From contig JAITNA010000179.1 of the NCBI GenBank assembly GCA_031290715.1, positions 1 through 8,523 on the forward strand: 8,523 nucleotides of DNA, read 5' to 3'. Position numbers and translations under genes: made by a program. Source of the stretch: Eubacteriales Family XIII. Incertae Sedis bacterium. Lineage in GTDB: Bacteria > Bacillota > Clostridia > Peptostreptococcales > Anaerovoracaceae. Of this stretch, positions 1 to 6,861 are shown in pieces; position 1 is the stretch's first letter, and every line of letters starts with the position of its first letter. The notes beneath the pieces were generated by a model. That model did no database searches. It worked only from the letters and a program-made list of their open reading frames with translations, and was not told the DNA's origin.

Positions 1-34
1 TCAAAAAATCATAGACTTCATTAATCGCGGCCAT
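1..34 (-). CDS. 5' end of a leftward gene, product uncertain (possibly a pyridoxamine-phosphate-oxidase-like flavoprotein)
   Basis: Only the start is in the window. On the minus strand an ATG at 34-32 opens MAAINEVYDFL, and the frame runs off the edge. A strong ribosome site (AAAGGAG, plus-strand 43-49) lies 8 nt upstream and a promoter candidate lies at 87-115, so the start itself is well supported. The first residues resemble the opening of small pyridoxamine 5'-phosphate oxidase-like proteins of Clostridia, which often begin with a similar NEVYDFL-type helix. Eleven residues cannot establish a family, so the product is a guess from memory. The gene is divergent from everything else here and probably unrelated to the operon. 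Confidence 0.5.
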   Translation of the reverse strand, partial: MAAINEVYDFL

Positions 35-86
35 GTTGATTGCTCCTTTCGCATACAAAGATCCGTTTGATTTAATAATTAATAAT

Positions 87-115
87 ATAGTAATACGCGA
101 AGCCGCGGATGTAAA
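87..115 (-). promoter_or_regulatory. Promoter candidate for the leftward gene at 34
   Basis: On the minus strand TTTACA (plus-strand 110-115) is separated by 17 bp from TACTAT (87-92). This matches the housekeeping sigma consensus at five of six and four of six bases. Transcription would begin near 80 and leave a leader of about 45 nt before the ATG at 34. The AT-rich stretch at 68-95 fits a melting region. The site is predicted by eye only. Confidence 0.45.
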
Positions 116-131
116 TAGCCTGCATTGCCTC

Positions 132-160
132 ATAACAAACTCTCAAATTTGTGCTACAAT
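132..160 (+). promoter_or_regulatory. Promoter candidate reading toward the methyltransferase fragment
   Basis: ATAACA (132-137), a 17-bp spacer and TACAAT (155-160) with a TG at 152-153 form an extended -10 promoter. The phrase TGTGCTACAAT is almost repeated as TGTGCTACCAT at the predicted operon promoter (514-524), which suggests both fit the local sigma preference. Transcription would start near 167 and run about 165 nt to the methyltransferase start at 334. A 20-codon frame beginning at the ATG at 167 has no ribosome site, and I do not call it a gene. Confidence 0.4.
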
Positions 161-276
161 AAAATGTATGGATTTTAGGAAGTGGCGGCGTGGTTATGAG
201 CTACAGCTAATTATGGAAACTGCTTATTGATAAGAAGATGAAATAGAATATGGAAGAGGATACAAATACTTAGCCA

Positions 277-316
277 TCCTACTGGTGTTGCCGCGTCGCA
301 TTCATAGTCAGTAGGA
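277..316 (+). repeat. Inverted repeat in the leader of the methyltransferase fragment
   Basis: TCCTACTG at 277-284 is perfectly complementary to CAGTAGGA at 309-316, with 24 nt between. It sits just upstream of the ribosome site (GGAG, 322-325) of the methyltransferase fragment. It could be an RNA stem or an operator of the kind found before restriction-modification genes. Eight-base arms this far apart can also arise by chance. The rest of the 35-333 spacer shows only the two promoter candidates. Confidence 0.3.
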
Positions 317-333
317 AGATTGGAGAAATAAAC

Positions 334-483
334 ATGGAGAATTTATCCGCTGTTGATTTATTTTGCGGCTGCGGCGGTATGTCCTTGGGGTTTCAAAACG
401 CAGGGGTAGAAGTTTTAACCGCATATGACAACTGGGGACCTGCAATAAGCATTTACAGGGACAATTTTGATAATTTTTGCTAA
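334..483 (+). pseudogene. Truncated cytosine-5 DNA methyltransferase (N-terminal 49 codons)
   Basis: The frame starts at ATG 334, eight nt after GGAG (322-325), and stops at TAA 481-483. Residues 7-20 read VDLFCGCGGMSLGF. This is motif I of C5 cytosine methyltransferases, the loop that binds S-adenosylmethionine and is normally within the first 20 residues. The residues after it (GVEVLTAYDNW and onward) match the next strand, which carries the acidic residue that binds the cofactor ribose. An intact enzyme has roughly 300-400 residues with a Pro-Cys catalytic loop and a target-recognition domain; all of that is missing, so the remnant cannot be active. It breaks off inside a 13-bp tandem duplication directly before the operon promoter. 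Its base composition is clearly more AT-rich than the operon, which fits an acquired restriction-modification gene now decaying. No restriction enzyme gene is visible. Confidence 0.85.
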
Positions 484-495
484 TAATTTTTGCTA
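470..495. repeat. Perfect 13-bp tandem duplication at the end of the methyltransferase fragment
   Basis: ATAATTTTTGCTA occurs at 470-482 and again immediately at 483-495. The stop codon of the truncated methyltransferase (481-483) spans the boundary between the copies. Removing one copy would not restore a long frame, because translation would stop again at 521-523, so the duplication is not the sole cause of truncation. It more likely marks the deletion or insertion junction that joined the fragment to the operon promoter. Confidence 0.8.
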
Positions 496-524
496 TTGCA
501 ATCGCTTTGCGGGTGTGCTACCAT
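496..524 (+). promoter_or_regulatory. Probable promoter of the rimP-nusA-infB operon
   Basis: TTGCAA (496-501), a 17-bp spacer and TACCAT (519-524) with TG at 516-517 give a housekeeping promoter with an extended -10. The start would lie near 531, giving a leader of about 65 nt to the rimP start. It is the best promoter match upstream of the operon, and no other obvious one is seen between genes, as the operon genes overlap or nearly abut. It lies immediately after the 13-bp duplication. Confidence 0.55.
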
Positions 525-548
525 GATATGGCAATTAAGGTATGACTA

Positions 549-579
549 AGAGAGTGGGCTTGCCCGCTCTTTCGTTTTT
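549..579 (+). terminator. Terminator-like hairpin in the operon leader (possible attenuator)
   Basis: Bases 549-558 pair with 563-572 in a 10-bp stem containing two G-U pairs, closed by a CUUG tetraloop at 559-562 and followed by CG and five T residues (575-579). This has the form of an intrinsic terminator, yet it lies downstream of the predicted promoter and only 16 nt before the rimP start. There is no gene end for it to serve except the truncated methyltransferase at 483, so it may be an attenuator within the operon leader. Because the second operon gene encodes NusA, which strengthens pausing and intrinsic termination at weak terminators, feedback control is plausible but inferred. It could instead merely block read-through from upstream. 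Confidence 0.6.
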
Positions 580-595
580 ACCGCAGGGAGAACGG

Positions 596-1081
596 ATGAT
601 GGGACTGGCGAATATCAGGAAGATTGTCGAAGAATTGATGGTTCCGCTGGAGGCGCAGGGCTTTGAACTCTGGAACGTCGAATACGGGAAGGACGGGAAG
701 GATTTGCAGCTTCGCGTCTTTGCGGACAAGGCGGGCGGCATCAGCTTAGACGACTGCGAGGCCGTGAGCCGGCTGCTTTCGGCGCGCTTGGACGAGGACG
801 ATCCCATCAAGGAGCCGTACAGCCTTGTCGTCAGTTCCCCCGGCATGGATCGGCCGCTGCTCAAGGAGGAGCATTTCGCGCGCTATGCGGGCGAGCCCGT
901 CGAGGTGTCGCTGTACAAGAGTTATGGCGGTTTGAAGAAGTTCACGGCCATTCTCGTGGAAAAGACGGCGGAAAGCCTTACGGCGGCGCCGATCGATCGG
1001 TTTTCATTACAGCCCATAGGGGATGCGCTTACGATTCCGTCGGAGTTGGTGAGCAAGGTGAATCTTTTGGTGGTATTTTGA
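596..1081 (+). CDS. rimP: Ribosome maturation factor RimP
   Basis: RimP binds the free 30S subunit and helps assembly of the head and central pseudoknot region in the cytoplasm. The frame gives 161 residues, a normal family length. The N-terminal alpha/beta domain covers roughly residues 1-85, with the usual GFELWNVEY strand and the GISLDDCEAVSR helix. The signature SSPGMDRPL is at about residues 81-89 and is followed by the EHFARYAGEPVEVSLYK stretch leading into the C-terminal Sm-like barrel, which ends VSKVNLLVVF. Adjacent ATG codons at 596 and 599 follow AGGGAG (585-590) by 5 and 8 nt; either may be used. The frame stays open back to an ATG at 542, but that version would translate through the leader hairpin and adds residues foreign to the family, so I reject it. 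It is the first gene of the operon; nusA starts 34 nt after its stop. Confidence 0.93.
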   Translation: MMGLANIRKIVEELMVPLEAQGFELWNVEYGKDGKDLQLRVFADKAGGISLDDCEAVSRLLSARLDEDDPIKEPYSLVVSSPGMDRPLLKEEHFARYAGEPVEVSLYKSYGGLKKFTAILVEKTAESLTAAPIDRFSLQPIGDALTIPSELVSKVNLLVVF

Positions 1082-1115
1082 AGCGGAAAGGATGCAAGAA
1101 GGAAAGGGAAATCTG

Positions 1116-2300
1116 ATGAACAAGGAATTTATCGCAGCGCTGGAGGATCTCGAACGGGAAAAGAACATTCCGAAGGCTGAAATCTTAGACGCCGTGAGCA
1201 GGGCACTCATCTCGGCCTATAAGGGCAAAAACAGGACGAACGAAGAGAATGTGTATGTTGAGATCGATGAAACGGACGGTTCGATCGACGTCCTGCGCAG
1301 GAAAGAGGTCGTTGAGGTCGTCGAGGACCCCGATACGCAGGTTTCGCTTGCGGAGATGCGCGAATTCGATGAGGGCTTCGAGATCGGCGATGTGGCGGAC
1401 TTTCCGTTTCCCGTGGAGGATTTCACGAGGATCGCGGCGCAAACAGCCAAGCAGGTGGTCGTTCAGGCAATCCGCGACGCGGAGCGCGGCATGGTATACC
1501 GCGAATACAAGGATCGGCAGGGTGAGATCGTTACCGGCACGATCCAACGGATGGGCAGCGGCACTGTGTATGTGACCATCGGCCGGACAGAGGGTGTCCT
1601 CCCGGTCAACGAGCAGGTCAGAAGCGAGCGCTATACGCCGAACAGCCGCATGAAGCTTTATATCGTGGAGGTTCGCGATTCCCAGAAAGGCCCTCAGATT
1701 TTCCTCTCGCGGACGCACCCCAATCTCGTCAAGAAGCTTTTTGAGCTGGAGGTCCCGGAAATCAAGGAAGGGATCGTGACCATCGAGAGCCTTGCCCGGG
1801 AAGCCGGCAGCCGCACAAAGATGGCGGTCAGATCCTCGGATGAGAGCGTGGATCCCGTCGGTTCCTGCGTCGGCAACCGCGGCAACCGCGTTCAGGCGGT
1901 CGTCGACGAATTGATGGATGAAAAGATCGACATTATCCCATGGACGGATGAGTTGGAGCATAATATCAAGAACGCGCTCTCTCCGGCCCAGGTCGAGAAG
2001 ATCATATTCGATGAAGCGGAAAACAGGGCGACGGCGATCGTCCCCGATTTTCAGCTTTCCCTTGCGATCGGGAAAGAAGGGCAGAACGTCCGTCTTGCGG
2101 CGCGGCTCTGCGGCGTCAGGATCGATATCAAGAGCCACGCGCAGTATTATGCTGTCAGCGACGATCTCCTCGACATTTCCAATGCGGAATTGGATGAGGA
2201 CGGGTATTACAATCCCGCCGATTTCTTGGACGACGACGCGGGCGAAACAGAAGCCCTATCTGAAAATGACGGCTCCGAGGAGGCGGCTATTGAAGAATAA
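1116..2300 (+). CDS. nusA: Transcription termination/antitermination factor NusA
   Basis: NusA binds RNA polymerase and nascent RNA and controls pausing, intrinsic termination and antitermination, including on rRNA operons. The 394-residue protein shows the expected order. The polymerase-binding N-terminal domain spans about 1-130 (start MNKEFIAALEDLEREK). The S1 RNA-binding domain is about 135-200. KH1 is about 225-285, with GNRGNR at 253-258. KH2 is about 295-345, with GKEGQN at 319-324. An acidic tail with many Asp and Glu runs from about 349 to 394. It is slightly longer than the roughly 370-residue Bacillus form because of this tail, and it lacks the helical acidic repeats of the E. coli protein. 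The ATG at 1116 follows a purine-rich site (AAGGAAAGGG, 1099-1108) and gives the family's usual first residues. An in-frame ATG at 1092 would add eight atypical residues. The end overlaps the next gene by 11 nt. Confidence 0.96.
   Translation: MNKEFIAALEDLEREKNIPKAEILDAVSRALISAYKGKNRTNEENVYVEIDETDGSIDVLRRKEVVEVVEDPDTQVSLAEMREFDEGFEIGDVADFPFPVEDFTRIAAQTAKQVVVQAIRDAERGMVYREYKDRQGEIVTGTIQRMGSGTVYVTIGRTEGVLPVNEQVRSERYTPNSRMKLYIVEVRDSQKGPQIFLSRTHPNLVKKLFELEVPEIKEGIVTIESLAREAGSRTKMAVRSSDESVDPVGSCVGNRGNRVQAVVDELMDEKIDIIPWTDELEHNIKNALSPAQVEKIIFDEAENRATAIVPDFQLSLAIGKEGQNVRLAARLCGVRIDIKSHAQYYAVSDDLLDISNAELDEDGYYNPADFLDDDAGETEALSENDGSEEAAIEE
2277..2283 (+). promoter_or_regulatory. Ribosome binding site that fixes a TTG start for ylxR/rnpM
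   Basis: GAGGAGG lies inside the end of nusA, six nt before TTG 2290. The only in-frame ATG nearby, at 2311, has no such site in front and would drop the lysine-rich start that family members carry. The site therefore supports TTG as the real start and implies coupling to nusA translation. Confidence 0.75.
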
Positions 2301-2595
2301 GAAAGTTCCAATGAGAAGGTGTGTGGGGTGCATGACGTCATTCCCCAAGAACAGCCTTGTTCGCTTTGCCTGTTCGGGCGGCGGGTTCGCCCCCGATCCG
2401 ACGGGCAAGATGAACGGCAGAGGCGTCTATCTATGCAGATCGCTGGACTGTTTTGACATGGCAATCAAGAAGAAAAGGCTGCGGTCGGCGTCGGGTACGC
2501 CGCTCGCGAAGGATGAAGCCGCCATGCTCAGAGAGGGTTATGAAAGGATGATCGTTCCGGAAACGGGACAGTCAGTCTTGGAGGTGAATGAATGA
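2290..2595 (+). CDS. rnpM: YlxR family RNA-binding protein (RNase P modulator RnpM)
   Basis: This is a small basic nucleic-acid-binding protein encoded between nusA and infB in most Firmicutes. The Bacillus homologue YlxR has been reported to bind RNase P RNA and modulate its activity, hence RnpM. Starting at TTG 2290 it has 101 residues, close to the family norm of 90-100. It opens KNKKVPMRRCVGC (residues 2-14), the classic start with the CVGC motif. The second hallmark, DPTGKMNGRGVYLC, is at 36-49, followed by another Cys at 54 and the basic stretch KKKRLR at 60-65. The C-terminal 25 residues are less conserved. It overlaps nusA by 11 nt and its stop overlaps the infB start in an ATGA. A ylxQ gene (L7Ae-like protein), often found next in Bacilli and many Clostridia, is absent here. 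Confidence 0.9.
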   Translation: MKNKKVPMRRCVGCMTSFPKNSLVRFACSGGGFAPDPTGKMNGRGVYLCRSLDCFDMAIKKKRLRSASGTPLAKDEAAMLREGYERMIVPETGQSVLEVNE

Positions 2596-5489
2596 AAGTA
2601 TCGGAACTGGCTGCGGAGCTGAAAAAGCAAAACAAGGACATTATCAACAAAGCCGTCGAGATCGGAATTGACGCGAAGGGTGCGACGAAAAATCTCAGCG
2701 CCGCGGAAGCGCAGCGGATTCGCGAGGGTTTTGACGAAAGCGCGCAGAAGGCACAGGAGGAGAAAAAGAGCAAACTCATGCCGCGGCGCGTGCCGAAGGC
2801 CGCCGTTGAAGCGGAGAAGAAAGCCGCGGAGGACGCGGCCGCCGCGGCCGAAGCGGAAAAGGTTCTCGCGGAAGAACGCGCGGCCGCCCCGCCGAAGCCG
2901 CCGGTACTTGCGGTCGCATGGAAAGCCGAGCAGGAAGAAGCCGCCGCTTTGTCCGCAATGGCCAAAGCGGAACAGGAAGCGGAACAGGTAAAAGCCGCTT
3001 TGGCGGAACCCGAGGGCCCGGCCGCGGAAACGGACGCGGAAACAAAGACCGGGGACGCCGCCGCGGAAAGCGCGGAGCTTCCGGGTACGAAAACGGAAAC
3101 GGCCGTCGGGCCGACGGCGGGCGCTTCGGCCGCGGGAGAAGCCCCGGCGGCGGGCGGCGAAATCGTTTCGGAAATCTCCGCAACTTCCGGGGCCTCCGAA
3201 ACCTATAGCACCTCCGCGCCCTCGGAAACCCCCGCAAATCCGGCGGGGAAACAAGCGGACGGCTCGAAGCCGGCGGCGGCGCCGGACGCGAGGACAGACC
3301 GGAACCGGACGCGCCCGGACAAGAAGCCGAAAACCGCGGGAACGCAATCCGGCGCGGCTTCCGGCACGCCGCGTGCATCCGGTACATCCGGCGCGGCGTG
3401 TCAGGCGGGTCAGACCGGTCAGGGCGGCGCCGGCGACGCCGCGAAGAAAGAGGATGGCGCCGCAAAAGGGAAGGCCAAGGATAAAGACAAGGACAAGAAA
3501 GCCCGAAAGGGCAAGGACGCCAAGCCGGGCGAAGCATTCCAGAACGGCGTCAAAAAGAAGGGCGTCCGCGGCGGCACGAAAGCGGCGCCGGGAGATGATT
3601 TCAAAGGCTCAAAGAAGAGCCCTATTATTGAAGAAAATTCTTTGGAAAAACGTCCGGTTCGCGCCAAGCCCCGGCCCAAGCAGCAGCCGAGGGTCGTGAC
3701 GGAAAAGGTGATTCGCCTTGAGGATTTGGCCCCCGGGACGTTCATTGTCAATGTGCCGATCACGGTGGCGGGCCTTTCGGAACAGATCGAACGCTCAACC
3801 TCCGAGTTGATCATGGCGCTTATGCAGATGGGTATCATGTCCAATATCAACCAAAATCTCGATGAGGAAAACGTGCAGCTCCTTGCGGCCGAACTCGATG
3901 TCCCGATTGTAATCGGGCGGGATGAGGGCGAAATCATCGAGGACGGTATCGAAAATTTCGAGGATGAGGATGAGGATTTGTCGCCGCGGCCGCCGATCAT
4001 CACGGTCATGGGACACGTCGACCACGGAAAGACATCTTTGCTCGACGCGATCCGCTCAACGAATGTGACGGATAAGGAAGCGGGCGGGATCACACAGCAC
4101 ATCGGCGCTTCCGAGGTCGTCACCGAGGGCGGGCAGCGGATCGTATTCCTCGATACCCCCGGACATGAAGCGTTCACGGCTATGCGTGCGCGCGGCGCGC
4201 ATGTGACGGACATCGCGGTTCTCGTGGTCGCGGCGGACGACGGTGTTATGCCGCAGACGATCGAGTCAATCAGCCACGCAAAGGCGGCGGGCGTTCCCAT
4301 TATTGTAGCGATCAATAAGATGGACAAGGAGGGCGCAAACCCGGATCTTGTCAAGAAAGAGCTTTCTGACAACGGCGTACTCGTGGAGGAATGGGGCGGC
4401 GATGTGATTTCCGTGCCGGTCAGCGCCAAAACGGGGGAGGGCGTCACGAATCTTCTGGAAATGATTCTGCTTCAAGCCGAGGTCCTCGAACTGCGCGCAA
4501 ATTCGAAGCGCTTGGCGCTCGGTACGGTGATTGAAGCGCGGCTCGACAAATCCAAGGGGCCGCTTGCCACATTGCTGGTTTTGAACGGCATACTCACGAG
4601 CCGGATGAGCATCGTCGCAGGGACGACGAGCGCAAAAATCCGTACGATGACGGACTTCAAGGGCAAGCCGATCAAGAAAGCGGGGCCTGCGACCGCTGTG
4701 GAAATCACGGGCTTCGCCGAAGTGCCGCAGGCCGGGGACGAGTTCCACGCGCTGATGGACGACAAGCTCGCGCGTGAGATCGCGGAAACCCGGCGCGTCC
4801 GGCAACGCGAACAGGTCATGGCGAGGACGAGCGGCACGAGCCTTGAAAACCTGTTTGCGAAGATTCGCGAGGGCGAGATCAAGGAACTGAATGTCATCAT
4901 CAAAGCGGATGTTATGGGTTCTGTCGGGGCGATCGCGACATCGCTGGAGAAGATCGATGTCGAAGGCGTCAAGGTCAGCATTATTCATCGCGGCGTCGGG
5001 ACGGTCACGGAGTCCGACGTCATGCTTGCGAGTACGTCGGGCGCGATTATTCTGGCGTTCAACGTGCGGCCCAATTCCTCCGTGACATCGCAGGCGGAGC
5101 GTGAAAACGTTGAAATCCGCACATACCGCGTTATTTACGATGTTATCGACGAGGTCGAAGCGGCGCTGAAAGGCATGCTGGACCCCGTGTACCGCGAGGT
5201 GGTGCTCGGCAAGGCAGAGATTCGCGAAACGTTCAAACTGCCGGGCGGCAGCGTGATCGGCGGCGCCTATGTTACAGAAGGCAGGATTCTGCGCAATGCG
5301 GAGGTTCGGCTTGTGCGCGACGGCATCGTGACCCACGAGGGGTCCATCTCCTCGCTGCGGCGTTTCAAGGATGATGTGCGCGAGGTGGCGACCGGATACG
5401 AATGCGGCATCGGCATTGCAAACTACAACGATATCAAGGCCGGCGACGAGGTCGAAGCTTTCAAGATGGAAGAGATCGAAAGGGATTGA
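2592..5489 (+). CDS. infB: Translation initiation factor IF-2
   Basis: IF2 is the GTPase that places formyl-methionyl initiator tRNA in the ribosomal P site and promotes joining of the 50S subunit. The protein has 965 residues. An N-terminal IF2_N helical unit covers about 1-55. A long low-complexity linker follows (about 56-365), first Ala/Glu-rich, then Ala/Gly/Thr/Ser/Pro-rich, then Lys-rich with KDKDKDKK at 296-303. The conserved IF2_N subdomain is about 385-440. The GTPase domain follows: G1 GHVDHGKT 474-481, G2 around GGITQHIGA 498-506, G3 DTPGHE 521-526, G4 NKMD 575-578, G5 SAK 611-613. Domains II, III and the tRNA-binding C2 domain complete the protein. All nucleotide-binding residues expected are present. 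It is much longer than the roughly 716-residue Bacillus protein, and the linker accounts for this. The start follows GGAGGTG (2580-2586) and overlaps the preceding stop. Confidence 0.97.
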   Translation: MKVSELAAELKKQNKDIINKAVEIGIDAKGATKNLSAAEAQRIREGFDESAQKAQEEKKSKLMPRRVPKAAVEAEKKAAEDAAAAAEAEKVLAEERAAAPPKPPVLAVAWKAEQEEAAALSAMAKAEQEAEQVKAALAEPEGPAAETDAETKTGDAAAESAELPGTKTETAVGPTAGASAAGEAPAAGGEIVSEISATSGASETYSTSAPSETPANPAGKQADGSKPAAAPDARTDRNRTRPDKKPKTAGTQSGAASGTPRASGTSGAACQAGQTGQGGAGDAAKKEDGAAKGKAKDKDKDKKARKGKDAKPGEAFQNGVKKKGVRGGTKAAPGDDFKGSKKSPIIEENSLEKRPVRAKPRPKQQPRVVTEKVIRLEDLAPGTFIVNVPITVAGLSEQIERSTSELIMALMQMGIMSNINQNLDEENVQLLAAELDVPIVIGRDEGEIIEDGIENFEDEDEDLSPRPPIITVMGHVDHGKTSLLDAIRSTNVTDKEAGGITQHIGASEVVTEGGQRIVFLDTPGHEAFTAMRARGAHVTDIAVLVVAADDGVMPQTIESISHAKAAGVPIIVAINKMDKEGANPDLVKKELSDNGVLVEEWGGDVISVPVSAKTGEGVTNLLEMILLQAEVLELRANSKRLALGTVIEARLDKSKGPLATLLVLNGILTSRMSIVAGTTSAKIRTMTDFKGKPIKKAGPATAVEITGFAEVPQAGDEFHALMDDKLAREIAETRRVRQREQVMARTSGTSLENLFAKIREGEIKELNVIIKADVMGSVGAIATSLEKIDVEGVKVSIIHRGVGTVTESDVMLASTSGAIILAFNVRPNSSVTSQAERENVEIRTYRVIYDVIDEVEAALKGMLDPVYREVVLGKAEIRETFKLPGGSVIGGAYVTEGRILRNAEVRLVRDGIVTHEGSISSLRRFKDDVREVATGYECGIGIANYNDIKAGDEVEAFKMEEIERD

Positions 5490-5499
5490 CAGGCAAGAA

Positions 5500-6861
5500 A
5501 TGAGAAAAAAGCACAGAGGCGAACGTCTTGGCGAGGAGATTCGCCGCATACTCAGCGAGCTGCTGCTTCGGCAGCTCAAGGATCCCGCGTTTGACGGGAT
5601 GATCAGCATTTCACACGTCAAGGCGGCCGACGACGGCAGCTTTGCGACGGTATACTTCACGAGCCTCGGCACGGACGCGGAGGAGGTCGTGGAAGGGTTT
5701 GAGAAAGCGAAGGGGCTGATCCGAAGCGAGGTCGGCAGGCGGCTTGCGCTTCGCCGAACGCCGGATTTCCGCTTTGTTCCGGACACGGCCGAGGATTACG
5801 CGCGTCACATCGACGAATTGATACAGGATCTGGGCATCCCTTCCGGGGACGAAGCGGCTGAGCCCGCGGGGGAGCTGACGACCATTGAGGGCGCCGCCGC
5901 CGTTCTGGACGCCTACGACCGCGTCTTCGCGTTCACGCATATCCATATGGACGGAGATACGCTCGGCGCCGCGGTCGCCCTCGCTTTGACGCTGCGCGAG
6001 ATCGGCAAGGAAGCCTGGGTCGTGGCCGGGGAGAAACCGCCGCGCACCATCGCTTTCATCGATTATGGTTGCGTCATAGACGGTGTGCGCGCGCTCGAGA
6101 TCGCGGCCGGCGACGAGCGGCCGTATCTTGCGGTCGCGGTAGACTACGATGATATCTCGCGCCTTGAAGGGCGGGAAGCTTTGTTTGAGGGCGCCGCGGA
6201 AACGCTCCTCTTCGATCATCATGTCACCTCGCGGCCGTCGTGCGTCTACAACTGCATCGACGCCGCGGCATCGGCGACCGCCGAGATCGTGTATCAGTGC
6301 ATCGAATCGGCGGCGCTGCCGATGAACGAGGATATCGCGACGGCGCTGTACGTCGGGATTGTGACGGATACCGGCAAGTTCCAGTACTCGAACACAACGC
6401 CGGCCACACACCGGATCGCGGCGGCGCTCATGGAAGCGGGTGCGGATGCCGCGGATGTATATTCGAGAATCTATCAGAGCATTAAGCCCGAAAAGCTTTT
6501 TGTGGAACGCGAGATGCTGAATACGCTCGAGTTGTTCGCGGACGGGCGGGCGGCCCTGTCCTTTGTGACGCAGGGAATGCTTGCCAATGTGGAAACGGGG
6601 GACGACGAAACGGACGGAATGAGCGAGAAGCTGCGCAGCATTCTCGGTGTTGAGGTATCCGTATTTTTAAAGGAGCGCCCGGACGGCAAGGTGAAGGCGT
6701 CGCTGCGTTCCAAAAGTTATTACGATGTGTCGGCGCTGGCTGCGGATTTCGGCGGCGGCGGCCATATCCGCGCGGCGGGCTTCACGTCGGACCTTCCGAT
6801 GGATGAGGTCGTCGTCACGGTCAAAGAGAAGCTTGCGGCGGCGCTGCAGACGCGGGAATGA
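5500..6861 (+). CDS. Fused ribosome-binding factor A and DHH-family nanoRNase/pAp phosphatase (RbfA-NrnA)
   Basis: One open frame of 453 residues encodes two proteins that are normally separate. Residues 1-118 are RbfA, a KH-fold cold-shock factor that binds 16S rRNA during 30S maturation: start MRKKHRGERLGEEIRRIL, then RTPDFRFVPD (86-95) and the closing helix HIDELIQDL. Residues 127-453 are an NrnA-type DHH-DHHA1 phosphoesterase, which degrades 2-5-mer RNAs and removes the 3' phosphate of pAp. Its metal ligands are visible: motif I HIHMDGD (147-153), Asp in VDYDD (214-218), DHH (239-241), TDTG (289-292), and the substrate-binding GGGH (418-421). Motif I differs from the common H-x-N-P-D-G-D but keeps both Asp. 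No ATG, GTG or TTG lies in frame between the end of the RbfA fold and motif I, so nrnA cannot easily start alone. A run of five G (5868-5872) lies at the junction. The ATG at 5500 begins 10 nt after infB with a weak ribosome site. Each domain call is near certain; the fusion itself is less so. Confidence 0.88.
   Translation: MRKKHRGERLGEEIRRILSELLLRQLKDPAFDGMISISHVKAADDGSFATVYFTSLGTDAEEVVEGFEKAKGLIRSEVGRRLALRRTPDFRFVPDTAEDYARHIDELIQDLGIPSGDEAAEPAGELTTIEGAAAVLDAYDRVFAFTHIHMDGDTLGAAVALALTLREIGKEAWVVAGEKPPRTIAFIDYGCVIDGVRALEIAAGDERPYLAVAVDYDDISRLEGREALFEGAAETLLFDHHVTSRPSCVYNCIDAAASATAEIVYQCIESAALPMNEDIATALYVGIVTDTGKFQYSNTTPATHRIAAALMEAGADAADVYSRIYQSIKPEKLFVEREMLNTLELFADGRAALSFVTQGMLANVETGDDETDGMSEKLRSILGVEVSVFLKERPDGKVKASLRSKSYYDVSALAADFGGGGHIRAAGFTSDLPMDEVVVTVKEKLAAALQTRE

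Noticed and set aside
33..230. 65-codon plus-strand open frame in the AT-rich spacer
   Set aside because: It begins within the ribosome-site region of the divergent gene, covers two promoter candidates, lacks its own ribosome site and shows no protein-like pattern.
542..595. Extended rimP start at ATG 542
   Set aside because: It would translate the leader hairpin, has no good ribosome site, and adds residues not seen in the family; ATG 596/599 has a proper site.
1185..2138. Long minus-strand open frame opposite nusA
   Set aside because: It lies entirely antisense to a well-supported gene, has no ribosome site or family motif, and is a typical by-product of GC-rich codons.
2755..2780. Internal IF2 start (AGGAGG at 2755, ATG at 2778)
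   Set aside because: The spacing of 17 nt is too long for a normal ribosome site, and purine-rich motifs are frequent in this Lys/Glu-rich region.
4266..5786. 506-codon minus-strand open frame opposite infB and rbfA
   Set aside because: It mirrors conserved coding sequence of IF2 and RbfA, spans two real genes and shows no recognisable domain; a shadow frame.
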